Origin: Cytophagaceae bacterium
GTDB lineage: Bacteria > Bacteroidota > Bacteroidia > Cytophagales > Spirosomataceae
Length of the DNA stretch: 64,000 bases
Assembly: GCA_947450365.1 (NCBI GenBank)
Contig: CANFVE010000005.1
Coordinates: forward strand, 1 to 64,000
Reading direction: 5' to 3'
This document shows, piece after piece, positions 48,600-57,898 of the stretch (position 1 is its first letter; each line of letters starts with the position of its first letter). A model generated the notes under the pieces. It had not been told where the DNA came from, did not search any database, and saw only the letters and a list, made by a program, of their open reading frames with translations. The translations under genes and the position numbers were made by a program.

Positions 48600-49421
48600 T
48601 TATTTGAGGCCTTGTTCCATTTTCTCTACAATCTCCTCAGAAATTCCTACGCATGAGAAACCTCCATCGTGGAATAGATTTTGCATGGTTACGCGGCGCG
48701 TTAAATCAGAGAAAAGGGTGATGACATAATCGGCACAATCGTCGGCCGTGGCATTTCCGAGCGGCGACATTTGGTTGGCATATTCGTAAAATGCATTAAA
48801 TCCGCTGATTCCTGTTCCTGCGGTTGTTTTCGTAGGGGATTGGGAAACGGTATTTACGCGAACGCCTTTGGCTTTTCCGTAGTGGTAGCCGTAGCTACGG
48901 GCGATGGATTCGAGCATGGCTTTGGCTTGGGCCATGTCGGTATAATCTGGGAAAGAGCGTTGGGCTGCGATATACGAAAGCGCGACCACGGAACCGCCTT
49001 CGGCGATTGCATCTTTTTTCTGCGCTACTTGCATCATTTTATGGAAAGAAAGCGCGGACACATCGATGGATTTTAAGAACCATTCGTAGTTCAAATCGCT
49101 GTATTCACGTCCTTTACGGATGTTTGTACTCATACCGATGGAGTGCAATACGAAGTCGACCGGTCCACCTAAAAATTCCATGGACTCGTCGTATAATTTT
49201 TCTAGGTCTTCGATGGACGTGGCATCTGCGCCGATGATTTTAGCGCCGCATTGTTCAGCTAGGTGATTAATTTCCCCCATTCTCATGGCGAGGGGAGCGT
49301 TCGTTAGTGTAAAAGTGGCGCCTTCTTCGTGAGCGCGTTGGGCGATTTTCCAAGCGATTGAATCCTCGTTTAATGCGCCTGAAATGATTCCTCTTTTTCC
49401 TTTAAGTAAGCCGTATGCCAT
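48600..49421 (-). CDS. fabI: Enoyl-[acyl-carrier-protein] reductase (NADH), FabI type
   Basis: Reduces the enoyl-ACP double bond, the last step of each fatty-acid elongation cycle, and is the triclosan target. 273 residues. Short-chain dehydrogenase fold with the FabI-specific features: GALNEDSIAWKIAQ near the start, HSIGMS after the fourth strand, catalytic Tyr/Lys pair in YTDMAQAKAML (Y-x6-K), a second Tyr in SYIAAQRSF, and the ending DGGFSCVGI. Its promoter lies divergent from that of rimP. Confidence 0.96.
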   Translation of the reverse strand: MAYGLLKGKRGIISGALNEDSIAWKIAQRAHEEGATFTLTNAPLAMRMGEINHLAEQCGAKIIGADATSIEDLEKLYDESMEFLGGPVDFVLHSIGMSTNIRKGREYSDLNYEWFLKSIDVSALSFHKMMQVAQKKDAIAEGGSVVALSYIAAQRSFPDYTDMAQAKAMLESIARSYGYHYGKAKGVRVNTVSQSPTKTTAGTGISGFNAFYEYANQMSPLGNATADDCADYVITLFSDLTRRVTMQNLFHDGGFSCVGISEEIVEKMEQGLK

Positions 49422-49483
49422 ATGGTTTGTTTGATTTTTGGTGCAATTAACGAATTTTTTCTCAGAATAGAATGGAACGAGGC

Positions 49484-49514
49484 CTTGTAGTTCTGAATTT
49501 TTTGCGTAGCTTTG
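49484..49514 (+). promoter_or_regulatory. Promoter of the rimP-nusA-infB operon
   Basis: CTTG (49484-49487), 19-base spacer, TAGCTTTG (49507-49514). The -7 box is a full match to TAnnTTTG and the spacing is canonical. Transcription should start near 49520, immediately before the hairpin at 49532-49564. Confidence 0.55.
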
Positions 49515-49531
49515 TGACGGAAATTTTAGAA

Positions 49532-49564
49532 AAGAAGAGGGGTTTTAATCCCTCTTTTTGTTTT
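49532..49564 (+). terminator. Terminator-like hairpin inside the rimP-nusA-infB leader
   Basis: GAGGG(G) (49537-49542) pairs with (T)CCCTC (49549-49554), extended by A/G-T pairs to about 10 base pairs, loop TTTTAA, followed by TTTTTG TTTT. It has all parts of an intrinsic terminator but lies between the operon promoter and rimP, so it would act as an attenuator. Confidence 0.7.
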
Positions 49565-49580
49565 CATAGCTTTTAAGGAG

Positions 49581-50057
49581 ATGAGTGATTTAGCAAGCAA
49601 GGTTCGGGGATGGGTAGAAGAATATGTGGGAGAAGGACCGCTGTTTTTGGTGGATTTACAGATTACCAAAGGGCTGAAGCGATCACAAATTTCGATATTG
49701 GTAGATACGGAAGAGGGGGTGACGATCGAGGCTTGTGCGTTGTTGAGTCGCAAATTAGGTAATTTCATCGAGGAGCAAGAATGGATTGAGGAGGCCTATA
49801 ATTTGGAGGTTTCGTCGCCGGGATTGGATTTTCCGCTGACCCAGGGCTGGCAGTTCAAAAAGAACATAGGCCGAAAAGTGAAGGCTTGGATGAAGGAAGG
49901 TGAGAATGTGGAAGGAGAGTTAGTGGGGTATTCGGATGAGGCGGTGGAGATTTTGACAGAGAAAACGGTGAAGCATCGTAAAATAGTGGCGAAGGAGCCT
50001 ACGTGGTTTCCTTTGGTTACGGTAGATAAAATAAAAGTACAAGTGTCATTTCAATAA
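49581..50057 (+). CDS. rimP: Ribosome maturation factor RimP
   Basis: Assists assembly of the small ribosomal subunit. 158 residues with the two-domain RimP layout: GPLFLVDLQITKG and ISILVDTEEGVTIEACALLSRKLG in the N-terminal domain, YNLEVSSPGLDFPL (the family signature) and an Sm-like C-terminal domain with KHRKIVAKEPTWFPLVTVDKIKV. An AAGGAG abuts the ATG with no spacer, too close for normal Shine-Dalgarno use. First gene of the rimP-nusA-infB operon, 18 bases before nusA. Confidence 0.95.
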   Translation: MSDLASKVRGWVEEYVGEGPLFLVDLQITKGLKRSQISILVDTEEGVTIEACALLSRKLGNFIEEQEWIEEAYNLEVSSPGLDFPLTQGWQFKKNIGRKVKAWMKEGENVEGELVGYSDEAVEILTEKTVKHRKIVAKEPTWFPLVTVDKIKVQVSFQ

Positions 50058-50075
50058 AAAAACGTAAAGATAGCA

Positions 50076-51323
50076 ATGAACAGTGTTGAATTAATTTCGT
50101 CATTTTCAGACTTTGCTCGGGACAAGAACATTGACAAACCGACGATGATCGCGGTTTTAGAAGAAGTTTTTAGAACGATGATTCGTAAGAAATTTGGGTC
50201 CGATGAGAATTTCAATGTCATTATCAACCCAGAAAGTGGGGACTTGGAAATGTGGCGTACCCGGGAGATTGTCGACGACAACTCCGAAGATATTTGGGAT
50301 TTTGACAAAATACCTTTGGCGGAAGCAAAGGTGATTGAGCCAGATTTTGAGATTGGGGAAGAAGTAGCGGAATTGATTAAGCTGGAAGATTTCGGTCGTC
50401 GGGTGGTTCAAACCGCGCGTCAAACCTTGATTCAGAAAATTAAGGACATCGAGAAGGAGAGTTTGTATGATAAATACAAGGATTTGGTAGGGGAGTTGGT
50501 GACTTCGGAGGTGTATCAAATTTTGGGTCGTGAATTGATTTTGTTGGACAATGATGACAACGAATTGATTTTGCCAAAAACGGAAATGATTTCAAAAGAT
50601 CGTTTCAAGAAAGGGGAGACCATTCGGGCAATCATCCATAAAGTGGAAATGGCGAATGGAACGCCTCGGATTATTTTGTCTCGTATTTCTCCGGTGTTTT
50701 TGGAGCGTTTATTTGAGCAAGAGATTCCAGAAATTTACGATGGAACGATCACGATTCGCAAGATTGTGCGTGAACCAGGTGAGCGTGCGAAAGTGGCGGT
50801 TGAGTCTTATGATGACCGCATCGATCCGGTAGGTGCTTGTGTGGGGATGAAGGGAAGTCGGATTCACGGCATTGTGCGTGAATTGCAGAATGAGAATATT
50901 GATGTGATTAATTTCACGGATAATTTGGAATTATTGGTGGCGCGTACCTTGAGCCCGGCGAAGTTGAATTCGATGGCAATAGATAAGGAGCGTCGTCGTA
51001 TTTCGGTGTTTTTGAATTCGGATCAGGTGTCGATGGCGATTGGTCGGGGAGGACAAAACATTAAATTGGCTGGCAAGTTAGTTGGGTATGAAATCGATGT
51101 ATTCCGGGATGTTCCGAAGGATGAGTTGGATGATGAGGATGTGGAATTGTCAGAATTCTCGAATGAGATTGAGGCTTGGATTTTGGATGAGCTTCATAAA
51201 ATCGGTTTAGATACGGCGAAGCAAGTTTTGGCCTTATCGAAGGAGGAATTGGAGCGTAGAACGGAGTTGGAAGAGGAGACGATCGAAGATATTTTATCGA
51301 TTTTGCGTTCGGAGTTTGAGTAA
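50076..51323 (+). CDS. nusA: Transcription termination/antitermination factor NusA
   Basis: RNA-polymerase-binding elongation factor that promotes pausing and hairpin-dependent termination. 415 residues: N-terminal RNAP-binding domain (about 1-125), S1 domain (about 130-200), KH1 (RIDPVGACVGMKGSRIHG) and KH2 (ISVFLNSDQVSMAIGRGGQNIKLA), then a C-terminal helix-hairpin-helix-like segment (ILDELHKIGLDTAKQVLALS). The single short C-terminal repeat fits non-proteobacterial NusA. Lies between rimP and infB as in most bacteria. Confidence 0.97.
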   Translation: MNSVELISSFSDFARDKNIDKPTMIAVLEEVFRTMIRKKFGSDENFNVIINPESGDLEMWRTREIVDDNSEDIWDFDKIPLAEAKVIEPDFEIGEEVAELIKLEDFGRRVVQTARQTLIQKIKDIEKESLYDKYKDLVGELVTSEVYQILGRELILLDNDDNELILPKTEMISKDRFKKGETIRAIIHKVEMANGTPRIILSRISPVFLERLFEQEIPEIYDGTITIRKIVREPGERAKVAVESYDDRIDPVGACVGMKGSRIHGIVRELQNENIDVINFTDNLELLVARTLSPAKLNSMAIDKERRRISVFLNSDQVSMAIGRGGQNIKLAGKLVGYEIDVFRDVPKDELDDEDVELSEFSNEIEAWILDELHKIGLDTAKQVLALSKEELERRTELEEETIEDILSILRSEFE

Positions 51324-51368
51324 GTAATAAAGCGTAATTGTAGCAATTTTTAGTATTATTAATCATTT

Positions 51369-54113
51369 ATGGCAGAAGAAAAGACAATGCGGTTAAGCCT
51401 TGTAGCAAAGCAAATAAACGTGGGAACGTCTACGATCCTTCAGTTTCTTTCTGCTAAGGGGCATAAGGTGGATAACAATCCAAACGCGAAATTGAATTTC
51501 GAGCAGCTGACTTTATTGGCCAAAGAATATGGTGCAAATCACCTATTGGAGGACTCCGAGCCAGCTAAAAAGCCTATTGAAGAACCTGCGGCGCCTGTCG
51601 TGGCACCTGCCCCCGTAGTGGAGGTGGTTGCTCCTGCACCTGAACCGGTGGTGGAAAAAATTCCTGAACCGGTGGCGGTAGTCGCGCCGGTGGTGGAGGT
51701 GGTAGTTCCTGAGCCAGTAGTTGAAAAACCTGTGGTGGAAGCACCGGCTCCTGCGCCTGCGGAGGAGAGGCAAGTTGGATTAAAAGTATTGGGTCGGATT
51801 GAATTGGATAAAAAAGGAAATCCGGTAGCCCCTAAACCTGCGCCAAAACCGGCGGAGGAGCCTAAAGCCCCTGTGGTACCCGTACCAGAACCGGTGAAGG
51901 TGGAAGCACCGGCACCTGCGCCTGTGGTACCGGCGGCCCCTGTGGTGGAGCCGATTGAGTTGATCGAAGCGAAGGGTGATACCTTGAAGGGTTTGACGGT
52001 CTTAGGAAAGATTGAATTGCCTGTGGATAATGATCGCTCAGGCGGACACAAGCATAAGCGGAAACGCATTATTAAGGAAGAGAAAAAGCCGGTAGCCAAT
52101 GAGCAGCGTCCAGCGCCTGCGGGTGGTGGGGCGAATAAGGGCAAGGATTTTGGTAAAAAACCTGCACCTGGAGCGAAGGCGCCGAGCAAAGAAGAATTAT
52201 CAGATAAGGACATCCAAGAGCAAATTAAGGCCACCATGGCTCGTTTGCAGGGTGCGACAACGAAGCAGAGTTTCGGGGCAGATAAGCGTCGGGAAAAGCG
52301 AAAAGGTCGTGCGGAGGCGGAAGAGGCTCGTTTGATGGCGGAAGATGAGGAGGCAAAAATCTTAAAAGTGACCGAATTTATTTCGGCGAGTGATTTGGCT
52401 TCGTTGATGGACGTATCGGTGAATGAGGTGATTTCGACGTGTATGAGTTTGGGGATGTTCGTGTCGATCAACCAACGGTTAGACGCCGAGGCGATTACCG
52501 TGATTGCGGATGAGTTTGGATTTGAGGTAAGTTTTGTTTCGGCGGAAGAGGAGATCGATGCGGAGGAAACAGAAGTGGAAGATTTGCCGGAGGATTTGGA
52601 ACCACGTGCGCCGATTGTGACGATTATGGGTCACGTTGACCACGGTAAAACATCCTTATTGGATTATATTCGTCGGGCCAAAGTCGCCGCAGGCGAGGCC
52701 GGAGGAATCACCCAGCACATCGGGGCCTATTCGGTTCAAACGGATTCAGGTAAGAAGGTAACGTTTTTGGATACACCGGGTCACGAGGCCTTTACGGCGA
52801 TGCGTGCGCGGGGAGCGAAGATTACGGATATTGTGATTATTGTAATTGCGGCGGATGATTCTGTCATGCCACAAACCAAAGAGGCGATTAACCATGCGAT
52901 GGTGGCAGGTGTTCCGATTGTTTTTGCTTTCTCGAAAGTGGACAAAGATGGTGCGAATGCGGACAAGGTGCGTGAGGAATTGGCGGGCTTGAATATGTTG
53001 GTCGAAGACTGGGGTGGTAAATACCAAAGTCAGGAGATTTCATCGAAGTCGGGCTTGGGTATTAATGACTTGTTGGAGAAGGTGTTATTAGAAGCAGAAA
53101 TGCTTGAATTGACGGCAAATCCGAATAAGAAGGCGGTAGGAGCGGTGATTGAGGCGGAATTGGACAAAGGACGTGGCTATGTGACGACGTTGTTGATTCA
53201 GGCGGGAACGTTGAAAATTGGAGATATGATGTTGGCTGGTGATAATTATGGTCGTGTGAAAGCGATGTTTGATCACCATGGCAATAAGATTAAGAAGGCG
53301 GGTCCTTCGACGCCGGTCCAAGTATTGGGCTTAAACGGTGCGCCGCAGGCGGGTGATAAGTTGTTATGTTTAGAAAATGAGCGCGAGGCGCGCGAGATTG
53401 CAAATAAGCGTGAGCAGATTTTGCGTGAGCAGACATTGCGGACGCGGAAGCATATTACGTTGGAGGAGATTGGTCGTCGGAAGGCGATTGGTACTTTCCG
53501 CGAGTTGAACGTGATTGTGAAGGGTGACGTGGATGGGTCTGTGGAGGCTTTGTCGGATTCCTTGATGAAGTTATCGACGGAGGAGGTTCAGGTGCGGATT
53601 ATTCACAAAGGCGTGGGTCAGGTGTCTGAATCGGATGTGGCTTTGGCTTCGACGTCGGATGCGGTGATTATTGCGTTCCAGGTGCGTCCCTCGGCCAATG
53701 CACGTCGTTTAGCGGATACGGAGCAAATTGAGATTCGAAATTATTCGATTATTTACCAGGCGATTGATGAGATTAAGGCGGCGATGGAGGGTATGTTGGC
53801 CCCAACCTTCGAGGAGGTGATCACAGCGAATATCGAAGTCCGTGATGTGTTTAAGATTTCCAAAATTGGTACGGTCGCGGGAAGTTATGTATTGGATGGA
53901 ACGGCGAAGCGCTCGAATAAGATTCGCGTGATTCGTGATTTCGTGGTGATTCATGATGGAGAGATATCGGCCTTGAAGCGTTTCAAAGACGATGTGGCGG
54001 AAGTGAAGTTTGGCTATGAATGTGGTCTTTCGGTGAAGAATTTCAATGACTTGGAGGTGGGGGACCTGCTCGAGTGTTACGAAATGAAGGAAGTGAAACG
54101 AACCTTGAAATAA
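51369..54113 (+). CDS. infB: Translation initiation factor IF-2
   Basis: GTPase that brings fMet-tRNA to the 30S subunit and drives subunit joining. 914 residues: N-terminal IF2N domain ([16 protein letters not shown]), a long Pro/Ala/Val/Glu-rich disordered linker (about 55-290), a second IF2N-like segment ([18 protein letters not shown]), the G domain with G1 GHVDHGKT at 421-428, G3 DTPGH, G4 SKVD, then the C-terminal domains. The linker, built of repeated EPV/APAP-type units, is much longer than needed for contact and varies widely in the family. Last gene of the operon; ends at a strong terminator. Confidence 0.97.
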   Translation: MAEEKTMRLSLVAKQINVGTSTILQFLSAKGHKVDNNPNAKLNFEQLTLLAKEYGANHLLEDSEPAKKPIEEPAAPVVAPAPVVEVVAPAPEPVVEKIPEPVAVVAPVVEVVVPEPVVEKPVVEAPAPAPAEERQVGLKVLGRIELDKKGNPVAPKPAPKPAEEPKAPVVPVPEPVKVEAPAPAPVVPAAPVVEPIELIEAKGDTLKGLTVLGKIELPVDNDRSGGHKHKRKRIIKEEKKPVANEQRPAPAGGGANKGKDFGKKPAPGAKAPSKEELSDKDIQEQIKATMARLQGATTKQSFGADKRREKRKGRAEAEEARLMAEDEEAKILKVTEFISASDLASLMDVSVNEVISTCMSLGMFVSINQRLDAEAITVIADEFGFEVSFVSAEEEIDAEETEVEDLPEDLEPRAPIVTIMGHVDHGKTSLLDYIRRAKVAAGEAGGITQHIGAYSVQTDSGKKVTFLDTPGHEAFTAMRARGAKITDIVIIVIAADDSVMPQTKEAINHAMVAGVPIVFAFSKVDKDGANADKVREELAGLNMLVEDWGGKYQSQEISSKSGLGINDLLEKVLLEAEMLELTANPNKKAVGAVIEAELDKGRGYVTTLLIQAGTLKIGDMMLAGDNYGRVKAMFDHHGNKIKKAGPSTPVQVLGLNGAPQAGDKLLCLENEREAREIANKREQILREQTLRTRKHITLEEIGRRKAIGTFRELNVIVKGDVDGSVEALSDSLMKLSTEEVQVRIIHKGVGQVSESDVALASTSDAVIIAFQVRPSANARRLADTEQIEIRNYSIIYQAIDEIKAAMEGMLAPTFEEVITANIEVRDVFKISKIGTVAGSYVLDGTAKRSNKIRVIRDFVVIHDGEISALKRFKDDVAEVKFGYECGLSVKNFNDLEVGDLLECYEMKEVKRTLK

Positions 54114-54146
54114 AAAAAAGCCCAATCGAGAGATTGGGCTTTTTTT
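54113..54146 (+). terminator. Terminator of the rimP-nusA-infB operon
   Basis: Stem GCCCAATC / GATTGGGC (54120-54127, 54132-54139) with GAGA loop, flanked by A8 and T7. It begins immediately after the infB stop. Confidence 0.9.
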
Positions 54147-54292
54147 ATGGATTAGGATTTTTGAATAGCTGATCGGATTTTTTCAAAAAATATTTTGTTG
54201 GGGAAATTCGAAGGGGGCTTTTTATCCTGAACGATGGTGAATTATCAGCCACTAATTTTTACGGCCAATGGTAAGGGCCATAAGGTCCTTAA

Positions 54293-55408
54293 TTAGCCCA
54301 GCAAGGATTTCAAGTCCACTTCCTTAAAGAAGATATATCCGAGGGCGATGAAGATTCCGACGAACATGAAACCGAGGGTGATGAGGCTGCGGCTGGGTCC
54401 AACTTTCGTTTTGGCTATTTCAGCAGGCTCTAATACCTTGAAGATTGGCGTTTCCCGTTGAACTTTGATTTGTGCATCGGTCATTTGCGTACTGAGCGAG
54501 GCGTATAGGTTATAAGCCATATCCACTTCGTATTGCAATTTTTTCTCCTGATCCTTCGCGACATTTAAGAATAAATTCCGGTTTTGATCGCGGTAATTGG
54601 ATAAGGTAAATAAGGCTTGGTCGTATTTTTTTCTAGCCTCCGCTTGCCGTGTTTGAAGGAATCCTAATTCTTTCCTAGCCTTCTCGGTGCGGTAATTAAT
54701 GACATATTTTGTCAATTGATTCTGCACCAAACTACTGATGGAGGCCGCAGCAAAAGCATTTGTCATTTTTACCGTTAACGTGATGATGGCTGATTTTTTA
54801 TCGATTTCAACGGTAATGGCCCCTTGCAAATTTTTAATCGCTTGGCTTTCTTTTTTGTTTAATTTCAAAACATCTGACGGAATGACATTATTTGGTATAA
54901 CTTCTCCAGGTTTTGGTTTTGATGCCTTTGTAGAATCGTCCTCAGAGAAAATGGATGGAATGGTAATTGGTGCGGCATCTTGTTTCGTTGTCAAGTAGGT
55001 GACCAAACTTTGCCATATTTTTAATTTTGGATTGTATATATTGGCCTTAATAACCTCTTGCAAGAAAGGAGCACTTTGAACAATATTCGGGTATAGATCC
55101 GGTCGGATTGCCTCGGAACTACTTCCTGCTCCCCCCAAGTCAATCCCGGCTAAACCTGCCAATGATTTAAGGCCGCTTAAACCTCCACCGCTCGTTTTGG
55201 AATCTAGCTCAGGCAATAATTTAACAGTAGACACATATTGATTGGCTTTGGTTAAAGAATATACAGCACCAAGCCCAGCAAATACCAAAGCCAAAACTGC
55301 AATAAATAATTTATAGGCTTTTAAAACCCTGAAAATTTCACCAAAATTAATCGAAATCTCTCCGTTGTCTTGCGGATTATTCGGGATGTTCGTTTCCGTC
55401 GTCGACAT
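54293..55408 (-). CDS. Wzz-type polysaccharide chain-length/co-polymerase protein
   Basis: Inner-membrane polysaccharide co-polymerase of the Wzz family, which sets chain length of O-antigen or capsule/exopolysaccharide. 371 residues: an N-terminal membrane helix after a short cytosolic start (about 36-54, LFIAVLALVFAGLGAVYSL), a large periplasmic part with long helices (KARKELGFLQTRQAEARKK, QEKKLQYEVDMAYNLYASL), and a C-terminal helix (SLITLGFMFVGIFIALGYIFF) preceded by the Pro-containing ETPIFKVLEPAEIAKTKVGPSR. There is no cytoplasmic tyrosine-kinase domain. It follows the SLBB export gene by 3 bases. Confidence 0.92.
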   Translation of the reverse strand: MSTTETNIPNNPQDNGEISINFGEIFRVLKAYKLFIAVLALVFAGLGAVYSLTKANQYVSTVKLLPELDSKTSGGGLSGLKSLAGLAGIDLGGAGSSSEAIRPDLYPNIVQSAPFLQEVIKANIYNPKLKIWQSLVTYLTTKQDAAPITIPSIFSEDDSTKASKPKPGEVIPNNVIPSDVLKLNKKESQAIKNLQGAITVEIDKKSAIITLTVKMTNAFAAASISSLVQNQLTKYVINYRTEKARKELGFLQTRQAEARKKYDQALFTLSNYRDQNRNLFLNVAKDQEKKLQYEVDMAYNLYASLSTQMTDAQIKVQRETPIFKVLEPAEIAKTKVGPSRSLITLGFMFVGIFIALGYIFFKEVDLKSLLG

Positions 55409-55411
55409 GGA

Positions 55412-57808
55412 TTATTTAGTTAAATTGTTAATTAATGTAATAAGTGTCAGCGATAAGGACGCCAAACTCGTGGTTAAGCCTATCGCTTCACCGGTCGATA
55501 AACCCTTCTTCCGATCCTTCGGAAATTCGGGTACAACAATCTCCGAGCCTGGCTTGATTTTTGGATATTTCCTGAAGATCAAAAACTGTTTGATCTGTAC
55601 CGAAACACCATTGGCATATTTTACATAGGCCCTACCTTTGTCTGCATCATCCGTAAATCCACCCGCACCTGAGATGTATTCGCGAAGCGATTGACCCGTT
55701 TTATATGAAATGGCCACTGGATTTTGAACGGCACCGGTTAATTTCACCGTTTGCAATTGGCGTGGAATTTCCAAGCGATCACCGGCTACTAATAAGATAT
55801 TTTCTTCCCGACTCGGATTTTCTAAAATCAAATTTAAATCAACCCCCACGGTTGTCGAGTCACGGAATAATTTCGCGCCTTCCAAATAACTTTCTTCTTT
55901 CAATCCACCCGCCATCGAAATCAAATCTGAGATTTTCTGCTTTTGATCCTGAATGGCATAGGAACCTGGATAATTTACTTGGCCATTGATGGTCACGCTG
56001 CGTTGCTCTTCGTAATTCGGGGCCCGACGAATCGACAAGATATCAAATGGTTGAAGGACCAATTGGCTCCCCTCATTCCCTAATTGCAAATTGCCATCAA
56101 TTTCAAAGGTCTTAATCAATACCTTCGCATCGCCCGGTTCTCCCGCCCCGTGCGAAATAACACGCCGAGCCAATTCCAATTTCGCATAACTCGCCGAAAC
56201 CTTCAATCCTTTTGCCATCAAAATCAAATCCCCCACACGCATGCCTTCCCGGAATTCAAATTCGCCGGGTTCATTCACCTCTCCCACGATATTGACCATG
56301 AATTTTTCCTTGATTTCATCCAGGCCATAGACTTTTAAAATATCCTCGCGATGCAAAGCCACATCAGGCGCCTCGCCTCGCAGGATTTTCCCTAGATCTA
56401 GAGAGATCATTTCAGGGTCATAATTCTCTTTCCGACGAGTCAGCGTCGCCCGGTTCAAAAACGCATTCTCTTTTGTTCCCTCCGCTTTCTTCACTAATTC
56501 CTTGACCGTACTTAAACCTGCTTCCATCGCATAAATGCCTGGTCGGAAAACAGCGCCTTCGACTTCGACACGGTTTTCATAGCGGTTGATAATCGTACCA
56601 ATCGTATATAAATCCCCGTTTTGTGGCAAAAAGGTCGCCACTTCATCTTGGGTCACATTGACTAATTTCAATTCGCGCGAGGTGTTTCTCCGGGCGCTAA
56701 AGGAATAGGTATAGGCTTTGTCGGTGAAGCCCCCCGCGTATCTCAATAAATCCTTGATCGTTTCCCCTTTAACCGCCTCAAAAACCATCGGACGTTTCAC
56801 CTCACCCACAAATTCGACGCGGGTTTCATAATCCCCAATGCGAATCACATCTTGGTCTTGCAAATGGATATTGTCTTTTTGATCCGCCCGCAATAAGAAG
56901 TCATATAAATCCAAGGTGCGAATCAACTTATTGCCACGAATCACTCGGATGTTACGGTAAGACCCATTTTCATTCGGACCTCCGGCTAAATAAAGTGCGT
57001 TAAAAACAGTTGCCAGAGAAGAAACGGTATAGGTTCCAGGATTTTTCACCTCACCGGTCAAGGTAACTTTCATGCTGCGGACATTGCCTAAGGTGACTTG
57101 GGCGGATGAACCGGAACCGGGTTTATTTAGCCCTTGGTACAATTGACGCAAACGACTCACGATTCGTTCTGAGGCTGCCTCGATCGACATGCCGTTCACG
57201 TAAATCGGTCCTAAGTTTAAGATTTTGATGGTTCCTTCTGGGCTGACACGGACTTTGAAATTATCCAACACATCCCCAAAAATATCGATGTTTAATTCAT
57301 CATCTGGACCTAATTGGTAGTTTTTCGGGGTGGCGATTTTTAAGTTGGGCTCGAAGGAAAGCTTTTTATTATTGAATAGATTTTCACCAAAAATGACCTT
57401 TTTACCCCCTTTTTCTATAAAATAATCATTTTTAACCTTGGGTTCTTTTGGCGACTTTAAATCCTTGATATTTTCTTCATCGTCTACTTTTTTGCTTAAT
57501 TCATCTTGGCCATTGATCATCCGCTCCATGGTCATAGTGTTCTCTGAAGGCTTCGCATTTGGATTTGAACTTACTTTCCCCAAGCGCTCCCGCATCTTCG
57601 CAATATCCGCCGCCGTATATCCTTGCGCCTTGGCTGCCGTTTCGATTTGCGCCTCACTCATCCCACTCGCTTGTGCTTTTTGGAAAAATAGCGTCACTTC
57701 CTCATCGGTCAATTCATCCACTTTCTTTTTAGTAGCCACCTGCGCTTGGGCAAGGGAAGTGATCAATAAGCCAACGAAAACGAACAGGAGTAGAAAACGT
57801 TTCTTCAT
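55412..57808 (-). CDS. SLBB-domain polysaccharide export protein (Wza-like)
   Basis: Outer-membrane/periplasmic polysaccharide export protein. 798 residues: signal peptide (about 1-22), a Glu/Ala-rich helical start, the Poly_export domain (YQLGPDDELNIDIFG, VRVSPEGTIKILNLGPIYVNG), then a series of SLBB domains (GEVKNPGTYTVSS, GEVKRPMVFEAV, GAVFRPGIYAMEAG, GEVNEPGEFEFREG, GQVNYPGSYAIQ, GAVQNPVAISY), about six, more than the two of Wza. A C-terminal hydrophobic segment is present. It forms an export pair with the Wzz-like gene 3 bases downstream. The polymer and its synthesis genes are outside the window. Confidence 0.93.
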   Translation of the reverse strand: MKKRFLLLFVFVGLLITSLAQAQVATKKKVDELTDEEVTLFFQKAQASGMSEAQIETAAKAQGYTAADIAKMRERLGKVSSNPNAKPSENTMTMERMINGQDELSKKVDDEENIKDLKSPKEPKVKNDYFIEKGGKKVIFGENLFNNKKLSFEPNLKIATPKNYQLGPDDELNIDIFGDVLDNFKVRVSPEGTIKILNLGPIYVNGMSIEAASERIVSRLRQLYQGLNKPGSGSSAQVTLGNVRSMKVTLTGEVKNPGTYTVSSLATVFNALYLAGGPNENGSYRNIRVIRGNKLIRTLDLYDFLLRADQKDNIHLQDQDVIRIGDYETRVEFVGEVKRPMVFEAVKGETIKDLLRYAGGFTDKAYTYSFSARRNTSRELKLVNVTQDEVATFLPQNGDLYTIGTIINRYENRVEVEGAVFRPGIYAMEAGLSTVKELVKKAEGTKENAFLNRATLTRRKENYDPEMISLDLGKILRGEAPDVALHREDILKVYGLDEIKEKFMVNIVGEVNEPGEFEFREGMRVGDLILMAKGLKVSASYAKLELARRVISHGAGEPGDAKVLIKTFEIDGNLQLGNEGSQLVLQPFDILSIRRAPNYEEQRSVTINGQVNYPGSYAIQDQKQKISDLISMAGGLKEESYLEGAKLFRDSTTVGVDLNLILENPSREENILLVAGDRLEIPRQLQTVKLTGAVQNPVAISYKTGQSLREYISGAGGFTDDADKGRAYVKYANGVSVQIKQFLIFRKYPKIKPGSEIVVPEFPKDRKKGLSTGEAIGLTTSLASLSLTLITLINNLTK

Positions 57809-57830
57809 ATGAAATCGAAAATTATAGCTA

Positions 57831-57838
57831 CAAATTTA
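57831..57838 (-). promoter_or_regulatory. Candidate -7 box of the polysaccharide export operon
   Basis: On the minus strand TAAATTTG matches TAnnTTTG, 22 bases before the ATG at 57808. No clear -33 element. Confidence 0.45.
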
Positions 57839-57898
57839 GGGAAAATTTAACCATGTTCGCCCGCCATTTACTGCATAATTTATTAAGAGGTTGTAAAT

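Noticed and set aside
45821..49518. GCGTAGCTTTGTGAC repeated upstream of btuB and rimP as a mobile or dispersed repeat
   Set aside because: Both copies sit at the promoter -7 position; TAGCTTTG is the expected box, and the extra matching bases can be chance.
51539..52471. 310-residue open frame antisense to infB
   Set aside because: It mirrors the Pro/Ala/Glu-repeat linker of IF-2, giving a Thr/Gly/Ser low-complexity protein with no start context; a composition artefact.
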